Positions 12,255 to 23,164 of a stretch of 64,000 nt of DNA are shown piece by piece. The notes under the pieces are model-generated. The model searched no databases, was not told the DNA's origin, and was given only the letters and a program-made list of their open reading frames with translations. The DNA lies in contig VDFB02252616.1 of assembly GCA_007258455.2 (NCBI GenBank), positions 121,601,394 through 121,665,393 of the forward strand, given 5' to 3'. Source of the stretch: Sequoia sempervirens (Eukaryota; Streptophyta; Pinopsida; Cupressales; Cupressaceae). Each line of letters begins with the position of its first letter. The stretch's first letter is position 1. Made by a program: the position numbers and the translations under genes.

Positions 12255-14494
12255 AAATCCTGCAGGCAAAAGAGAGGTGAGCATATTTGAGCATGAAAAC
12301 ACTGAAACGTCAGTCAAATCCCTACAAACATAGTTAGACTGGATAATTTAGCATTTATATAACCCAGATTGTCGTTAGCAATTCACAGGAAGGAGTTTGG
12401 ATGATTCGGGTCCCAAGGGTCAAACTTCCCTGGGCTGACGGTTGTTTTGAAGGGAAAATAGGGCAGGGCAGCCCGTGAGGTTCCACCTGTCCTAGGATTT
12501 GATCAGATTGTGGAGTCCACTTAGGAGAATAGGCCATTTTGACATATGGGTCAAAGTTCATTTGGTGATTAGAAGGCATTTGGGTCACCTTTTAGGTGAT
12601 CAGAATCAAGCAAGAGCTTAGTTGTTTGGGTTTTCCATTTGGAACAGCTCTGGTGAGAGAATTATGGGGGCGGAGTTCCATCGGGTGAGACTCACTGGTC
12701 TAGAGGGCGGTTTACATCATACTTTGGTCTTTGGCATTCGAGTCAGAGGTAGCGGAAATTCGTTCGTGGATTATTGTTTGAAAACGGTGAAAGGCATGTG
12801 GAAGTCCGACGGGAGCCGCCCAAGGAATCAATCCTGTCTGGGGACATGGCCTCCATGTTTTCTTTGTTTTCATTGTGGAGTTCATCGAAAAACAGAGGAT
12901 CAAGACTAGGGAATCAGAAGGACGCAAGTAGTTTTCTTCTTCACCACGGCTGAGACGGGATAGAGTCACGATGGTGGAAGTCCGATGGAAGTGACCCATA
13001 ATGGTTTATTTTTAGTTTTCACATTTTGGAGGCTATGAACAAGTTGGGCCCCGGAGGTAGGAATGCCAGATGATAGTGGCTGCTAAGGATGGTATATTTA
13101 GCATAACGTCCCATAGACTTAAGTCTGTGAGGCAGGACCCGAAGGCTACTTGGCACCTGATCACTCTTCACCCAATGTTACGTGGTGGACCAAGGAGAGG
13201 GATCCAAAGGCCGAATGGACGGGGTGAGAATGTCATCACAGAGCGGAAAAATTTTGGCGGAAGTCCGAGAGGCAGAGTCTGAGTCATACATTGACTTCAA
13301 TTTTTTCTAATTTTGACCACCAGGCAACTAAAGGGTCGGGGTCCGGTCACTAGAAGGTTGAGGCTAGAAAGTTGTTTGGAACAGCGAATCAGGTGTGGCA
13401 CCCCGGGGACAGTGTCTTGTGGGCGTGAGTCCAGGCAACTTATTGATTTCTTGTTTTGGCTCGAGTTCACCAAGTTCCGATGGTGAGATGGTGGGGTCCC
13501 TCCGTGATGGCAGACCCGGTAGCGAAGTTTGTCGTCGCGGAAGTTTCTTTTGTTTTCAGGTGTTGTCAATGGCCATGGAGAGCCCCAGGCCCACAGGTTA
13601 CAAATTCCCTGGCCGAAGAACAGTGCCAAGGGGTGGAGGTTCTGCACTTGTGATAGGGGTGATTTATGAGGGTTTCTCAAAATTTCATCACATGGGTTTG
13701 GGGCACTTAGTTTTCCTCTATCCAATTCACATAAATTTCCTCCTTCTAACTCATCATTTTAGCCCAAAATCAAGGAAAAACATAACACAAAGCGCAGGTA
13801 ATGAACTAACCTCGAGAACCTGATGAATGTGAGTGACCTAGTTGGTAGCAATAGCTCAGAGATGGCGATCAAAAGGCTCGAGCATGATAGCGGTAGTAGA
13901 AGTTGGCTCTGGATCACTCTAACTCTTCTCTGATCAACTGACAAAGTGACAATGACAGGTCAAATCCATGTATTTATACCCTTAACTGCATTTAATTCTC
14001 CTAATTGATGCATGTATAGCAGCCATCAGGTTGGTAAGCGAAAATTTCAAAAATGGCCACAAGAGCTTCGGGTTTCGACAGTCGAACAGTCATCGACAGA
14101 TGGCATTTTGAAAGTTCTACAGAAAATCGATGGCGAGAGAAGCTACGAGACCCGATGGATGGAAGGCCACCAATGAATGTCCATTAGAAATGACAAATAA
14201 GCAATGGAAACCCAGGAGGGGTGATCCGGCAAGCCGAGCCCGACGAGCCCCACGGATGGCAGCTTTGAGACATTAAGGCAAACAGCAGCTAGGGACCCAC
14301 CAAGACTAAAGACCTTGGAATTTGAGGGGGAAAATAACATGGACAATTTTAGATGACTCTTTTGAGGTTCATTAACCATTTTGAACATCAAAATGGGGGC
14401 ACGCAAAATGAGGCAAAGCCAAAAGTGACCCGGCAAGGCAAAGGAAAGAGAGGGTCCCTATTTCAAATGGGGCAAGTGTGTTGAGGGCATAACA
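12255..14494 (-). other. LTR A, right part: ORF leader and distal U3
   Basis: This is non-coding LTR sequence between the start of the LTR ORF and the right LTR end. It carries scattered degenerate GTCCGATGG, CGATGGCGAGAG and ACGAGACCCGATGG-type motifs, similar in flavour to the CGGCGAGAC arrays of other LTRs in this window. A plus-strand open frame at 13,395-13,823 is open in both LTR copies but has no family resemblance, so I do not call it a gene. Confidence 0.6.
13971..13978 (-). promoter_or_regulatory. TATA box upstream of LTR-embedded ORF (copy A)
   Basis: The minus strand reads GGGTATAAATACATGG. The same motif sits at 35,992-35,999 in copy B. It lies about 1.7 kb upstream of the ORF start at 12,254 on the same strand, so it could drive a separate ORF transcript. 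The plus-strand reading TATTTATA is a weaker TATA and could instead serve a plus-strand element whose primer site would be at 14,497. Confidence 0.45.
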
Positions 14495-14496
14495 AA

Positions 14497-14514
14497 TGGT
14501 GACTCTATTGGGGA
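14497..14514 (+). promoter_or_regulatory. Primer-binding-site-like motif facing right
   Basis: TGGTGACTCTATTGGGGA starts two bases after the CATAACA end of LTR A. Its complement has a CCA end, an acceptor-length segment and a CCCAA T-stem with C61, so it fits a tRNA 3' end. It also resembles the TGGCGACTC-type primer site I recall for Tat/Ogre elements. It faces right, opposite to the minus-strand gag-pol. Confidence 0.5.
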
Positions 14515-15375
14515 ATGCTTCCGCACATTCTAAGGATAAATTCTCATCCATAACCCAGAATCTCTGGTTTTGCAAACCAGGGGCCGACGTCCAAAAGTGA
14601 ACTAGGAGAAAAGGGTCCTTAGTTGATTCAACCCATGAAGCATCTCAGAAGTGTGTGCTTGGTGAATTCATTTCCTTTCCTTAGAAACTATGACAAGCAG
14701 CAGCCAATCAAACTGAGGAAGCTACATGAATCATTCAACTCCAAAAGTAACCTGGACATTGCCCCGCTACCATTCAGGCATCCATAGCCCTAGTGGAGTT
14801 GTCGTTGTGGCCCCACGAATATTACTCTACTGCTAGCCGAGGGTCCATAGCCCTGGTAGAGTTATCTGCACACCCATACAGTTGTTTGATTTCATAATTT
14901 TTGTTTCCCTCTTTCTTTGGATACTTCTTTTAATACTTTCTTCTCTTGCGCAACCATGCAAGCACTAAAGCCTACTATGGGTTTGGGAACCACAGTGGTC
15001 ACTAGAGCAGACTTAAGATTTTTCACTCACCAAGTCATCATAACAGCTACTGTACAACACATTGGAAATAATTAATGTGTTTCATGCCAAATCTTAGATG
15101 AATGTAAAAGGGAGATTCAACCAAGGGTCGAGTTCTAAGATAGACTTCAAATGAGGAAGTCGTTTCGAGGTAGCTATCAGAGACCAACAGTTGAGAATGA
15201 ATATTTAGCTAAAGAACACTAAGGATGGGCAGCAAAGTGAACCATTTGTTGAACAAGCATGGCCACCACAGCAAAAGCGAATGACACCCTCACCAAGTCA
15301 AAACAGTCGAGAATGAACAAACGCAACAACACAAAACAACAAAATGAAGGAAAACCGCAAACAACGTAAAGTAAC
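14515..15375. other. Non-coding stretch between LTR A and integrase
   Basis: No gene is visible. If the element reads on the minus strand this is its 3' untranslated region, but no polypurine tract touches LTR A. A pyrimidine-rich run at about 14,903-14,955 (purine-rich on the minus strand) is the nearest candidate and lies 0.4 kb away. Two related segments (CATAGCCCTAGTGGAGTT near 14,787 and CATAGCCCTGGTAGAGTT near 14,849) form a short direct repeat. Confidence 0.5.
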
Positions 15376-16590
15376 CTATATACAAGTATTTACAAAAGAG
15401 CAATTTGAAAGAGCTCTGGCTTGGAAGTAATGCTTCAAGTGATGCATGTTGACAGGCAATGAGACGTCCTCACCAGTTTGAGTCTTTAAGCGAAAAGCAT
15501 TGTCTCCCAAGATTTTGGCTATTTGAAAGGGGCCAAGCCAAAGATTTTTGAATTTGTTATGTCCCCCTTTCTTCTCATGAGCCTTGTCCCAGCACAAGAC
15601 TAGATCAGCGATTTGGAAGGCCTTGATTTTGGCTCAGTAGTCAAATCATCTCTTGACTATGCCCTGATGTTTGGTGAAATTTTCTATTGCGCAGTCATGT
15701 ACTTCTTCTAAATGCAATAGCTCAACTAAGCGAGCTTCTCTACGATCCCCTCCTTCATAAAATTCATTGATAAATTGGAGGGTGGGAATCTTCAAGTGGA
15801 TTGGGAATATTGGCTCTAGGTTGTAAACAAGATGGAATGGAGAATCACCAAGGGCAACCTTGTGGTGGGTGTGATCTTACCAAAGGGTGAAACAGAGCTA
15901 GGTATGCCAATCCTTGGGATTCCTATCGAGCAGTTTCTTAATCATGGTGATCAGGTTCTTGTTTGTGGATTTTGCCAGGCCATTGCCCTGGGGATAGTAA
16001 TTGGATGAGAACTTGAGGGAAATTCCATAATCAAAATCCCAACTGGAAAATTTTAATGAGGAAAATGCAGGGCCATTGTCACACACCAACGCATAAGGAC
16101 AACCAAAATGATTTAATATAAAACTTTCAAGAAAATTCATAACTACCTCAGTTGTGCATTGCCTACATAGAATGGCTTTTATCCATCTAGTGCAATAATC
16201 AGAGGTAGTTAGGAAGTACCTGTGTCCTGCAGATGATGGCGGCCTTACCAGACCAATGAAGTTAAGACCCCATTGTGTAAACAGCCTCACCTCCACAACT
16301 AGTTGCAACGAGACAAAAACATTCTTCTCTCTACTTGTGGCAGTCTGCCAGATGTGGCACATACGAACATGGTTGTGAGTGTCCTTGAAAATTGTTGGCC
16401 AATAGTAACCTACTCATAGGATTTGATGTGTAGTGGAAGGACCTAATCCATGACCGGTGCCGAATTTTTCATGAAATTCTTTCAAGACCCGGTCAGCTTC
16501 TTCTTTGCCAAGGCATCTCAAGTAGACACCTTCATGATTCTTCTTATATAAAATGGATCCTTGTAGCATATAGCTACTACTTTTCAGCCT
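15376..16590 (-). pseudogene. Element 2 integrase
   Basis: Reading leftwards: a zinc finger with HEKFGTGHGLGPSTTHQIL, GYYWPTIFKD and CHIWQTA (the second Cys of the pair is Trp), then the core with QWGLNFIG, VCDNGPAFSS and YPQGNGLAKSTNKNL, and a C-terminal part with WDKAHEKKGGHNKFKNLWLGPF and VNMHHLKHYF. In the usual D-D-E triad the first Asp (WGLDFIG) is Asn and the Glu (AESTNK) is Lys, leaving one Asp. Integrase joins element cDNA to host DNA; this copy is dead. Stops and frame changes occur at about 15,600-15,900. The strand is shared with the other pol domains. Confidence 0.88.
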
Positions 16591-17214
16591 AAGAGCATGC
16601 TTTTGGACCCCTTACAAATGAGGTGGGCACTTGTGGTTTAGCAGATAATAAACTATGTCATCATACCACTCCCCTACATAAACATGCTCTAGCTGGTACT
16701 GTTGCACTGTAAGTTTAGGCCCTGTTTCAGCTGTTGTTTCAGCTATTGTACGGGTAAGTGTATGTCCTCTTACTAATTTCATGGGTTGAATCTCCATGTC
16801 ATATTCCTACAGCAATGTAACCCACTTTGCTCTTCGTTCTCCCAACTCATTTTGCATGAGCAGTGTCTTCACTATAGGATTGAGGATAATGGAAAACACC
16901 TTATTGTGTAAGATGTAATGTTGAAATTTCTTCACTCCTCTAACAAGGGCATACTCCTATTTTTCGACGTTGTGGTACCTTAATTCAACATCTTTCAAGG
17001 GAGCACTCATAAAGGCGATCAAGTGCTTATTTCCATCATTGTCCTTTTGGGTTAAAATGTCGGTACATGAGTGGTCTGAAGCAAAGGAATAGATGTAAAA
17101 TGGCTTTAGGTAGTCCATGCTAACTAGCACTAGTGCTTCAGCAATTTTCTGCTTAATTTCTTCAAATGCTTTCTTTGCTTTAGGGGTCCACTCGATCTTA
17201 GCATCTTGTTTCAC
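16591..17214 (-). pseudogene. Element 2 RNase H (RT-linked)
   Basis: The minus frame 16,957-17,214 shows IEWTPKAKKAFEEIKQKI, LKPFYIYSFASDHSCTDIL, KHLIAFMSAPLKDVELRYH and NVEK, the typical start of the Ty3/gypsy RNase H with the first Asp visible in SFASD. It continues in broken frames through VKKFQHYILHNKV and LLQEYDMEI at about 16,800-16,950, then a spacer (LVRGHTLTRTIAETTAETGP, YYLLNHKCPPHL) towards the integrase finger. It sits directly after RT as expected. Confidence 0.85.
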
Positions 17215-18110
17215 ATGGCATTGAGGGGCTTGACAATCTTAGCAAAGCCTGTAATGAACTTTCGCATGAAGTTGATATTTTCAAAGAAAGACTTGAGTTC
17301 TTTCTTTTTGCCCGGCAGTTGAATTTCCAACAAAGATTGGATATGCTCAGGATCAATGGAGATTCCTTGCTCTGAAATGATGTGCCTGAGCAATCTCCCT
17401 TCAGTTACCCCAAAGATTCACTTCTTTAGGTTAAGAGAAACTCCAAACTCCCAACACCTCTGAAATACTTTGCACAAGTCAAAGACATGATATCTTTGCT
17501 TCTTAGAGAACATGGTCAAATCATCCATGTAGATGATTATATACTTTCCAATCTGGTCTTTGAATGTGATGTCCATGGCACGTTGAAAAGTAGTGCCAGC
17601 ATTGATGAGTCCAAATGGTATTCTTCTGTAAGCAAAGGTCCCCACTTAGTGGTGAACGTTGTCTTATGGCGGTCTTCGTACTGCACCATCACTTGATTGT
17701 ACCAAGAGTATCCATCAAGGAAAGACATCATTTGCAAACCATTGAAGATCTGCAGTACCTCATCCAATGATGGCACTAGATAATTGTCATTTTTTGAGGC
17801 TCTGTTCAGATTGTGGAAGTCCACACACAATCTAATTTCCCTGTTCTTTTTTCTAACTAGGACCAAGTTGGCCACCCACATGGAATGTCTAACTAGAAAG
17901 ATAATTCTGGCTTAAAGTAATTTATGTACCTCTTTGTAGATGTTTGGTTCTAGCAAGTCATTAATAGGGCACTGCCATTGGCGGAATGGCCGCACATCAG
18001 GCTTGAGGGGGATGTTGTGTGTTATGATGGAGGTATCATAAGTTTTCAAATCTTCATAGCTCCATGCCACCACATCATGATACTTTCATAGAGCATCCAC
18101 AATCCCTTTC
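17215..18110 (-). pseudogene. Element 2 reverse transcriptase
   Basis: Fingers and palm are visible in the minus frames: NLVLVRKKNREIRLCVDFHNLN, SFLDGYSWYNQVM (catalytic Asp), HKTTFTTKWG, then after a frameshift near 17,640 FAYRRIPFGLINAGTTFQRAM and IYMDDLTMFSK (YMDD pair). The thumb follows (GISIDPEHIQSLLEIQLPGK, FMRKFITGFAKIVKPL). All catalytic aspartates are present but the frame is broken. The N-terminal edge near 17,900-18,110 is weakly preserved. Confidence 0.92.
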
Positions 18111-18945
18111 TTTTCTTCTGCAGTGCACACTTTTCCAATAAAAACATTCTTGACTTCCTCAGTTGTCCCGAGGTTGTGAGTGTCACATTGGTTGCTTATG
18201 GCATCCCTCTTTTTTTGTTGATCCTGATCTCTGATCTAATACAAGCCAAATATTTATTCAAGTTGAACCATACCTCTAGGAATAGTGTTTGTTTTGAGGT
18301 TAATAAACCCCTCTATATCTAATTCAACCTCCTCTAGTTTAGCCTCATCAATTATTTATGTTGCAAACACGTTTGAGCTCGTGATGAATTCCAGGATATG
18401 CTTGAAATCATTGAAGAATTGGAAATGACTAACATTGTCTAGAAAAGATGGTGTATAAGTCAACTCAATTGTGAATTTCTTGAGTCCAGAAAAGTAGAGA
18501 GGTTGCAAACTGTTGGTTGCTTGAGCTAAAGCATCAGTTGTTTGATTTTGGGAGTGTGGGATCAACTATATATTAAATGTGTCTAGTCCTTCTAAAAGGC
18601 ATCAGACTCTATTCCTATATTTTTCCAATCTCCTATCATGGCAGGAATACAATTTCCTAACTTGTTTGACCACCAACTCGGAATCACCAAAAACTTGTAG
18701 TATCTTAACATTTTTCCTCAAGGCCATTAAAAGACCATGCACTAAAGCTTCATATTTTGCTACATTATTGGTACAATAGAATTAAAGTCTATGGGCGGCA
18801 AAGTAGGTCTTACCCATGGGGCTAATTAGCTCGAATCTAGCACTAACTCCTTGCTTTGACTTGGATCCATCGAAGCGTAATGTCCAGAATTTCAAAGGCT
18901 CTTTGATACTAGGGCCAAGAATGCATTCATTCCCTCTAGGCTGCA
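18111..18945 (-). pseudogene. Element 2 extra RNase H located before RT
   Basis: Between protease and RT the minus strand encodes a second RNase H: FWTLRFDGSKSKQG (Asp), NNVAKYEALVHGLLMAL (Glu kept, upstream Glu changed to Lys), LQVFGDSELVVKQV (Asp) and HSQNQTTDALAQATN (His/Asp end). It is interrupted by stops near 18,781 and 18,562. The same kind of domain in element 1 sits after the RT-linked RNase H and before integrase. Here the order is protease, extra RNase H, RT, RNase H, integrase. Positions 18,111-18,350 form a spacer without recognisable motifs. Confidence 0.85.
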
Positions 18946-19299
18946 AGTTGTTATCTACAACTTGCATAATATGTGTTGATTCAGTATGATTTGGGGCAGG
19001 CTTCCCTATTGGCATTTCTTTCTGAGGAGTAATCAATCCTTTCACATGTTCCACTACTATTTGACACAAGCAGCATTCGAATTTGGAGTGCGCAGCATTG
19101 TGTACCATGCAACAGCTTGGCAGTAAGAGATCTTGGAAGTCCATTCTCGCACCCAAGTTGAGTTGATTTTGTACGCATCTTTCCATAAAGTCTCAAAATC
19201 CATCCAACAACCCCAAATTTCCATCTTCATAAGACTCTCCATCATCGGGTTCCACTAACATTTATGTACTTTGAGGTGCATGGACCAAGTTGGTTGGAG
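18946..19299 (-). pseudogene. Element 2 linker between protease and extra RNase H
   Basis: This is broken polyprotein spacer with Cys-rich pieces (CQIVVEHVKGLITPQKEM) and a Met/Glu/Asp stretch around 19,200. No domain is recognised. It keeps an open frame of 134 codons (18,782-19,186) that leads directly into the extra RNase H. Confidence 0.55.
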
Positions 19300-19880
19300 G
19301 ACTGCATTACACCAAGAAGACTTTTGCAGGTAGTTCTTCTTCTTGCAGCTCTGCTTCTTCTTCAAAAGCAAAGGGACAGTAATTTCCCAATTTTGTTTCA
19401 ACAAACAACACTTCATTGGTGGTTTTGTTGTACTCCGTGATCATAAATTTCATACACGACTCTCGATCTATGCGGATCTGATTTAGCAAGTCCTTCCATG
19501 GTAGCCACATGTGAGAAAAATCTATTGTAGCATATCCATTCAATGCACGGACGAAGTCTTGCCCCAAGATAATTCCATATGTATCTGGGATATCCGCAAC
19601 CTGGATATCAATAATTTGTTGCACCCTCAGGTCTACAGCAATCTACATTGGGACCCGATTCATCTCCCCAACGATGTTTACCTCAGTTTCATTTAGTTGA
19701 GTCACCTTTCTCCTTGAAGGAGTGGGGGTAATACCGAGAGTTGTACATATGGCTAAGGACATGACATTGGTCAATGATCCAAATTCAATCAAGCAATTGT
19801 GTAAATTCTTTTTGAATACCCGGATGGTGGTAAGGAAGGGTGGTGTTTCCAACTTTCCTTGGAAGAGGCCCATGGGGGTA
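19300..19880 (-). pseudogene. Element 2 retropepsin-like protease
   Basis: The minus frames show CLIEFGSLTNVMSLAI, where the active site would normally be D-S-G-A followed by N-V-M, then LGITPTPSRRKVTQL, and after a stop at about 19,640 the C-terminal DIPDTYGIILGQDFVRAL with the ILG motif. The catalytic Asp is replaced by Glu and the Ser by Phe, so the enzyme is inactive even before counting stops. The following residues (GYATIDFSHMWLPW) lead towards the spacer and the extra RNase H. Confidence 0.85.
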
Positions 19881-21496
19881 TCTATCTAAGCTACTTGAGA
19901 TTTTTTTTTATTGCCAATCCTATCCTTAGTCTTCCTAAAGGGTTGATCCTTGGGAGTTTGCCTATTTTTCTAGTCTAATTCTTTGGCAAGTTGCTTACCC
20001 GTCAACTTACCTTGAGGTGGATCATCCTTCTTGTCATGAATTTGCTGAATAACGGGCTCATTTGGAGGGTCTTCGAAGGAGACTATTTTGGCTGGTATTT
20101 CTTGTGCTGCTTTAGAAGATGGGGTTTCATTAATAACTCTAAAGAAGGCATGCCTAACTACAATAACCTTAAGTAACTTAAAGGCAAACAAGCTGATTTT
20201 GACCCTTTTGAACTCCCCGGCAACGTATTCACCCATTTGTTCAATTTTAGATTTGAATGCTTGGCCTATGGTGGAGTTAGCGGGCTAGGCTTTTGTTTGG
20301 CTTGATTGACTTTAGGGTTGACCTTGAGGCTGATTTTGTGGTTGGATTGATGGCCTATCCTTGTTGAGATATTGAGTGGGCACATGAGGAAAGCCTGGAT
20401 TATTGCTAGCACTGGGATCAGGCGGAGTGCTAAAGTTGTTGGGTAGAATGCAAGTAGTAAAAGGTCCACCCACCTACCTATTCCTAAGGTAGTAGGGAGT
20501 CGCTCTTTTGTGGAACATTTGAACCTCATCTACATATAATTCTTCCTCATCTATGGGGCCATTGTCTATGGAAGCGAAAAGTTGAGACAAAGTTTCTTCA
20601 TTACTTACCTCTTACACTTCTTCATTCTTGGTAGCGGTGGTCTCAATCTTAGGCTCGTTGTAGTCACTTCGCGGGAATGGTGCCTAGTTGACTACAAGGG
20701 ATTCGTAAGGTTCAGAGGGAATGAGATCTCTACAACTTGGACTATCAACAGCATTTTGGACCTCTATTTGAAAGATTTCCATGGCTGTCTAGAATTCAGG
20801 ATAGTCTAATTCATAATCCCTGCTTGTCTTATGATTCTAGCACCATCCAGATAAGGCAACTTTGGTGAGGTACACTCCACTAGTCGTCTTCTCATTAATG
20901 GCAAGTTGATCAAAAGGAGTAGGAACACCCCCGTTGTTGGGTCTCGTATTCAACATTTGATTCTGCCTTTGGGAGGGTCTCCTTTCAAAATTTTGATTGG
21001 AATTCTACCCCCGTTCATAATTTTTCCCTAAGGAGGTGCTTGCTTCATAGTTATCCCTACTATCTTTGTTATCTCGATTAAGATTAGCCTAGAGGCTGCA
21101 TTGGGAGGCCTACAATTGATTATGTTGATTCCTCAAGTGTGTCATCTTTGTGGACATTTTCTTGATCATTTCAGTCAGCTCCTCGAGTCGGTCTTTCTTG
21201 GTATTGCTTGGCTACAACACTTGATTTTGAAGGAAAACGGGCAAGGCAATTGGCTAATTTTATTATGTTGGAGGAAATTATGGTCTTGGAAGGTATAATG
21301 GTGCTTGAGGCTACTAAGAGTACACCTTTTGTTGTTGGGGAGCCTAAGGGTAGGTCGACTATTGTTGAGACTGCAAGTACGAAGGCACGGGAGGTGCCTG
21401 GTTCATTGGTTGTCCCAGATGTGGGACTATAGGTAGCTGAGGCACATGGTTCATAAGAGGCATCTGCTAAGCGAATGCTTGGTTGAGCCCTTGAAC
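19881..21496 (-). pseudogene. Element 2 gag C-terminal part and gag-protease linker
   Basis: This is strongly broken polyprotein with a Lys/Asp-rich piece (DDPPQGKLTGKQLAKELD), a stretch reading AKIVSFEDPPNEPVIQQIH, and Asn/Gln/Pro-rich pieces near 20,300-21,200. No clear CCHC zinc knuckle could be read with confidence. By position it connects gag with protease. Confidence 0.6.
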
Positions 21497-22290
21497 CTAC
21501 ATCGGATGAGCCACTAGACCCAAGGATGGTAGCAGACTGGAAATGTTCTTCCCTAAATTAGTACTGGCAATGACTGCCTCTAAATAAGCATCCACCAATC
21601 TTGTGAGTGGCGGGTGCATTCTTTTTACCAATGTCAACATGAGATTATCCAATGCTGCATAATAAATTTGTAGGGAAATGGCATCGTTGAGCACATATGG
21701 AGCTTAAATCTTCATGTAGGCATGATGGAAATGATCATTGAAAGAGATGATTGGTTCGTTGATTTCCTTGTGGATGGACATAAACTTTTGTTACAGCTCT
21801 GAAGAGCTGATTAGAATCTTGTATTTCTGTAGGAAGGAATTCATCATAAGGTCTCATAAAGTAATGGACCCCCTCGGCAGATTGATATACCAATAAAAAT
21901 CTTCTTCTCCCAGCAAGTATGGAAAGACTCGACACGCCACATCCTCATGATCGACATGCATATCTTTGATTGTTGTTTCAAATATCTTAATGCATTCTTT
22001 TGTCATCCTTTGTGGATCACAAGGATTAAACTTTGTGCAGAAGCTCTCTGGATTCTTGGGAATGTCACGGTAAGCATTGAAGTGCAATGGAGAAGGTTTT
22101 TGCGCCAACAGGCCATGAGAGTAGGAAGAGGTGATACTTGTTCTTGCAGAACAGTAACTTGGGGTTGTACTGGGGCAGCGACAGTTGGGACTACAAACTG
22201 GACTTGGAAGGCCGAGGTGGAGGCCACTCCCCAACCGTGGGAAGGATGAGGCCTGAAGGCAGTTTGGAGTAGCTAAGTGGAGGATGGATG
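21497..22290 (-). pseudogene. Element 2 gag (capsid-like part)
   Basis: The minus strand encodes the gag N-terminal and capsid parts in several frames. MASTSAFQVQFVVPTVAAP starts at 22,227, about 260 bp inside the primer site. After a frameshift comes NPESFCTKFNPCDPQRMTK, IFETTIKDMHVDHEDVACRVFPYLL and GEEDFYWYINLP, the helical retrotransposon-gag pattern ending in the W-Y-x-L-P-type motif. Further pieces lie at 21,497-21,935. Gag forms the particle shell. A start of either ATG near 22,227 or one further upstream cannot be decided because of decay. Confidence 0.75.
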
Positions 22291-22485
22291 AAAGGTGGAG
22301 GAAGGTGAAGGTGGAACAAAAGTAGATGAGATGGAATATGAGGAAGAGGCGGCATCCCCTTCCTTGGTTCACTTAGCCCTTGTGGGGGGCTACAACTCTT
22401 GGAATTCCCCTTTGTTTGGTGTTGATCTTAAAACTCTCTCAAATATTTCAAGGGAGAATGATCCAACTCAATCCAGCTTCACTTA

Positions 22486-22503
22486 GGCCTCCTTCTAGCA
22501 CCA
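22486..22503 (-). promoter_or_regulatory. Primer-binding-site-like motif facing left
   Basis: On the minus strand TGGTGCTAGAAGGAGGCC lies seven bases inside the edge of LTR B, right before gag. It has the TGG start of a primer site, and its position and direction fit the minus-strand gag-pol. The tRNA-end fit is plausible but weaker than for the motif at 14,497. Confidence 0.45.
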
Positions 22504-23164
22504 GTTTTGTTGATGGGTGTTTTAGCACTTTCTCAACACAAGCAGTGCATAGGCGCACTACCTCTCTTGAAAGGTAGGAATTCGCAAGCAAGTTACCAAT
22601 CGCTACCCCAAGGTCTCTTGAGTGTCAGGTCATGACATACATGGAATTTCTTAGTTGATGTTTGATGTGATTTTGTTGGTAATCATAGGGAAAACTTATG
22701 TTGTTTGGGCTGGATACGAGATGAATCTTGAAATGGAGTTCCTAAAATGGGAAGTTAGAGTGCAATTTTCTGCAGGTTCGAACAACAATCATAAACTCCT
22801 ATTTTATCTTAAAATTTGGCTTTACAATGTGCAATGAACCTTAGCATAGGATACTTATTAAAAAAAGGAAAAGGGCTAAGGAAGAGAAGAGGTTCCTGGA
22901 TCTGAAACTAACTACGAACAATGATCATGGAGGGTTTTACTATGGACAACTTCCTTCAAACATAATTTCACTTAACCAGATAACTCACAGTATCATGAAA
23001 CTTGTGCTAGCTTCTAAGGATTGCAAATATTCCACCATTCATTCACCATAAACATGAATGAACAAAGATAAAATTTTGGAATAGCTTTCAATTTAATTCC
23101 AGAATAACTTTACACAGCTATCTACCATCAGTAAACAATAAAAAGTATGGACAAGAAAGGCATT

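Larger units (their letters stand above)
6923..14494 (-). repeat. Long terminal repeat A of element 2 (left copy)
   Basis: This is a 7,572-bp direct repeat matched colinearly to repeat B at 22,511-36,515. If the element reads on the minus strand it is the 3' LTR: U3 would be the right part, a TATAAATA at 7,815-7,822 (minus) would be the genomic promoter, and R-U5 would be the last 0.9 kb to 6,923. It holds a long broken ORF (about 7,930-12,254) and a further minus-strand TATAAATA at 13,971-13,978. LTRs of this length are far above the usual few hundred to two thousand base pairs. The copy has no large insertion. Confidence 0.8.

Noticed and set aside
13395..13823. Plus-strand frame open in both LTR copies (second copy 35,464-35,847)
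   Set aside because: Similarity follows from the LTR nucleotide identity; no recognised motif and different starts. Kept only as a remark.
6923..14494. Reading repeats A and B as tandem duplicated host DNA rather than LTRs
   Set aside because: Both outer ends join the two halves of one integrase gene, both inner ends flank gag-pol, and the termini are TG/TA...CA; LTRs explain this best, though the orientation question stays open.
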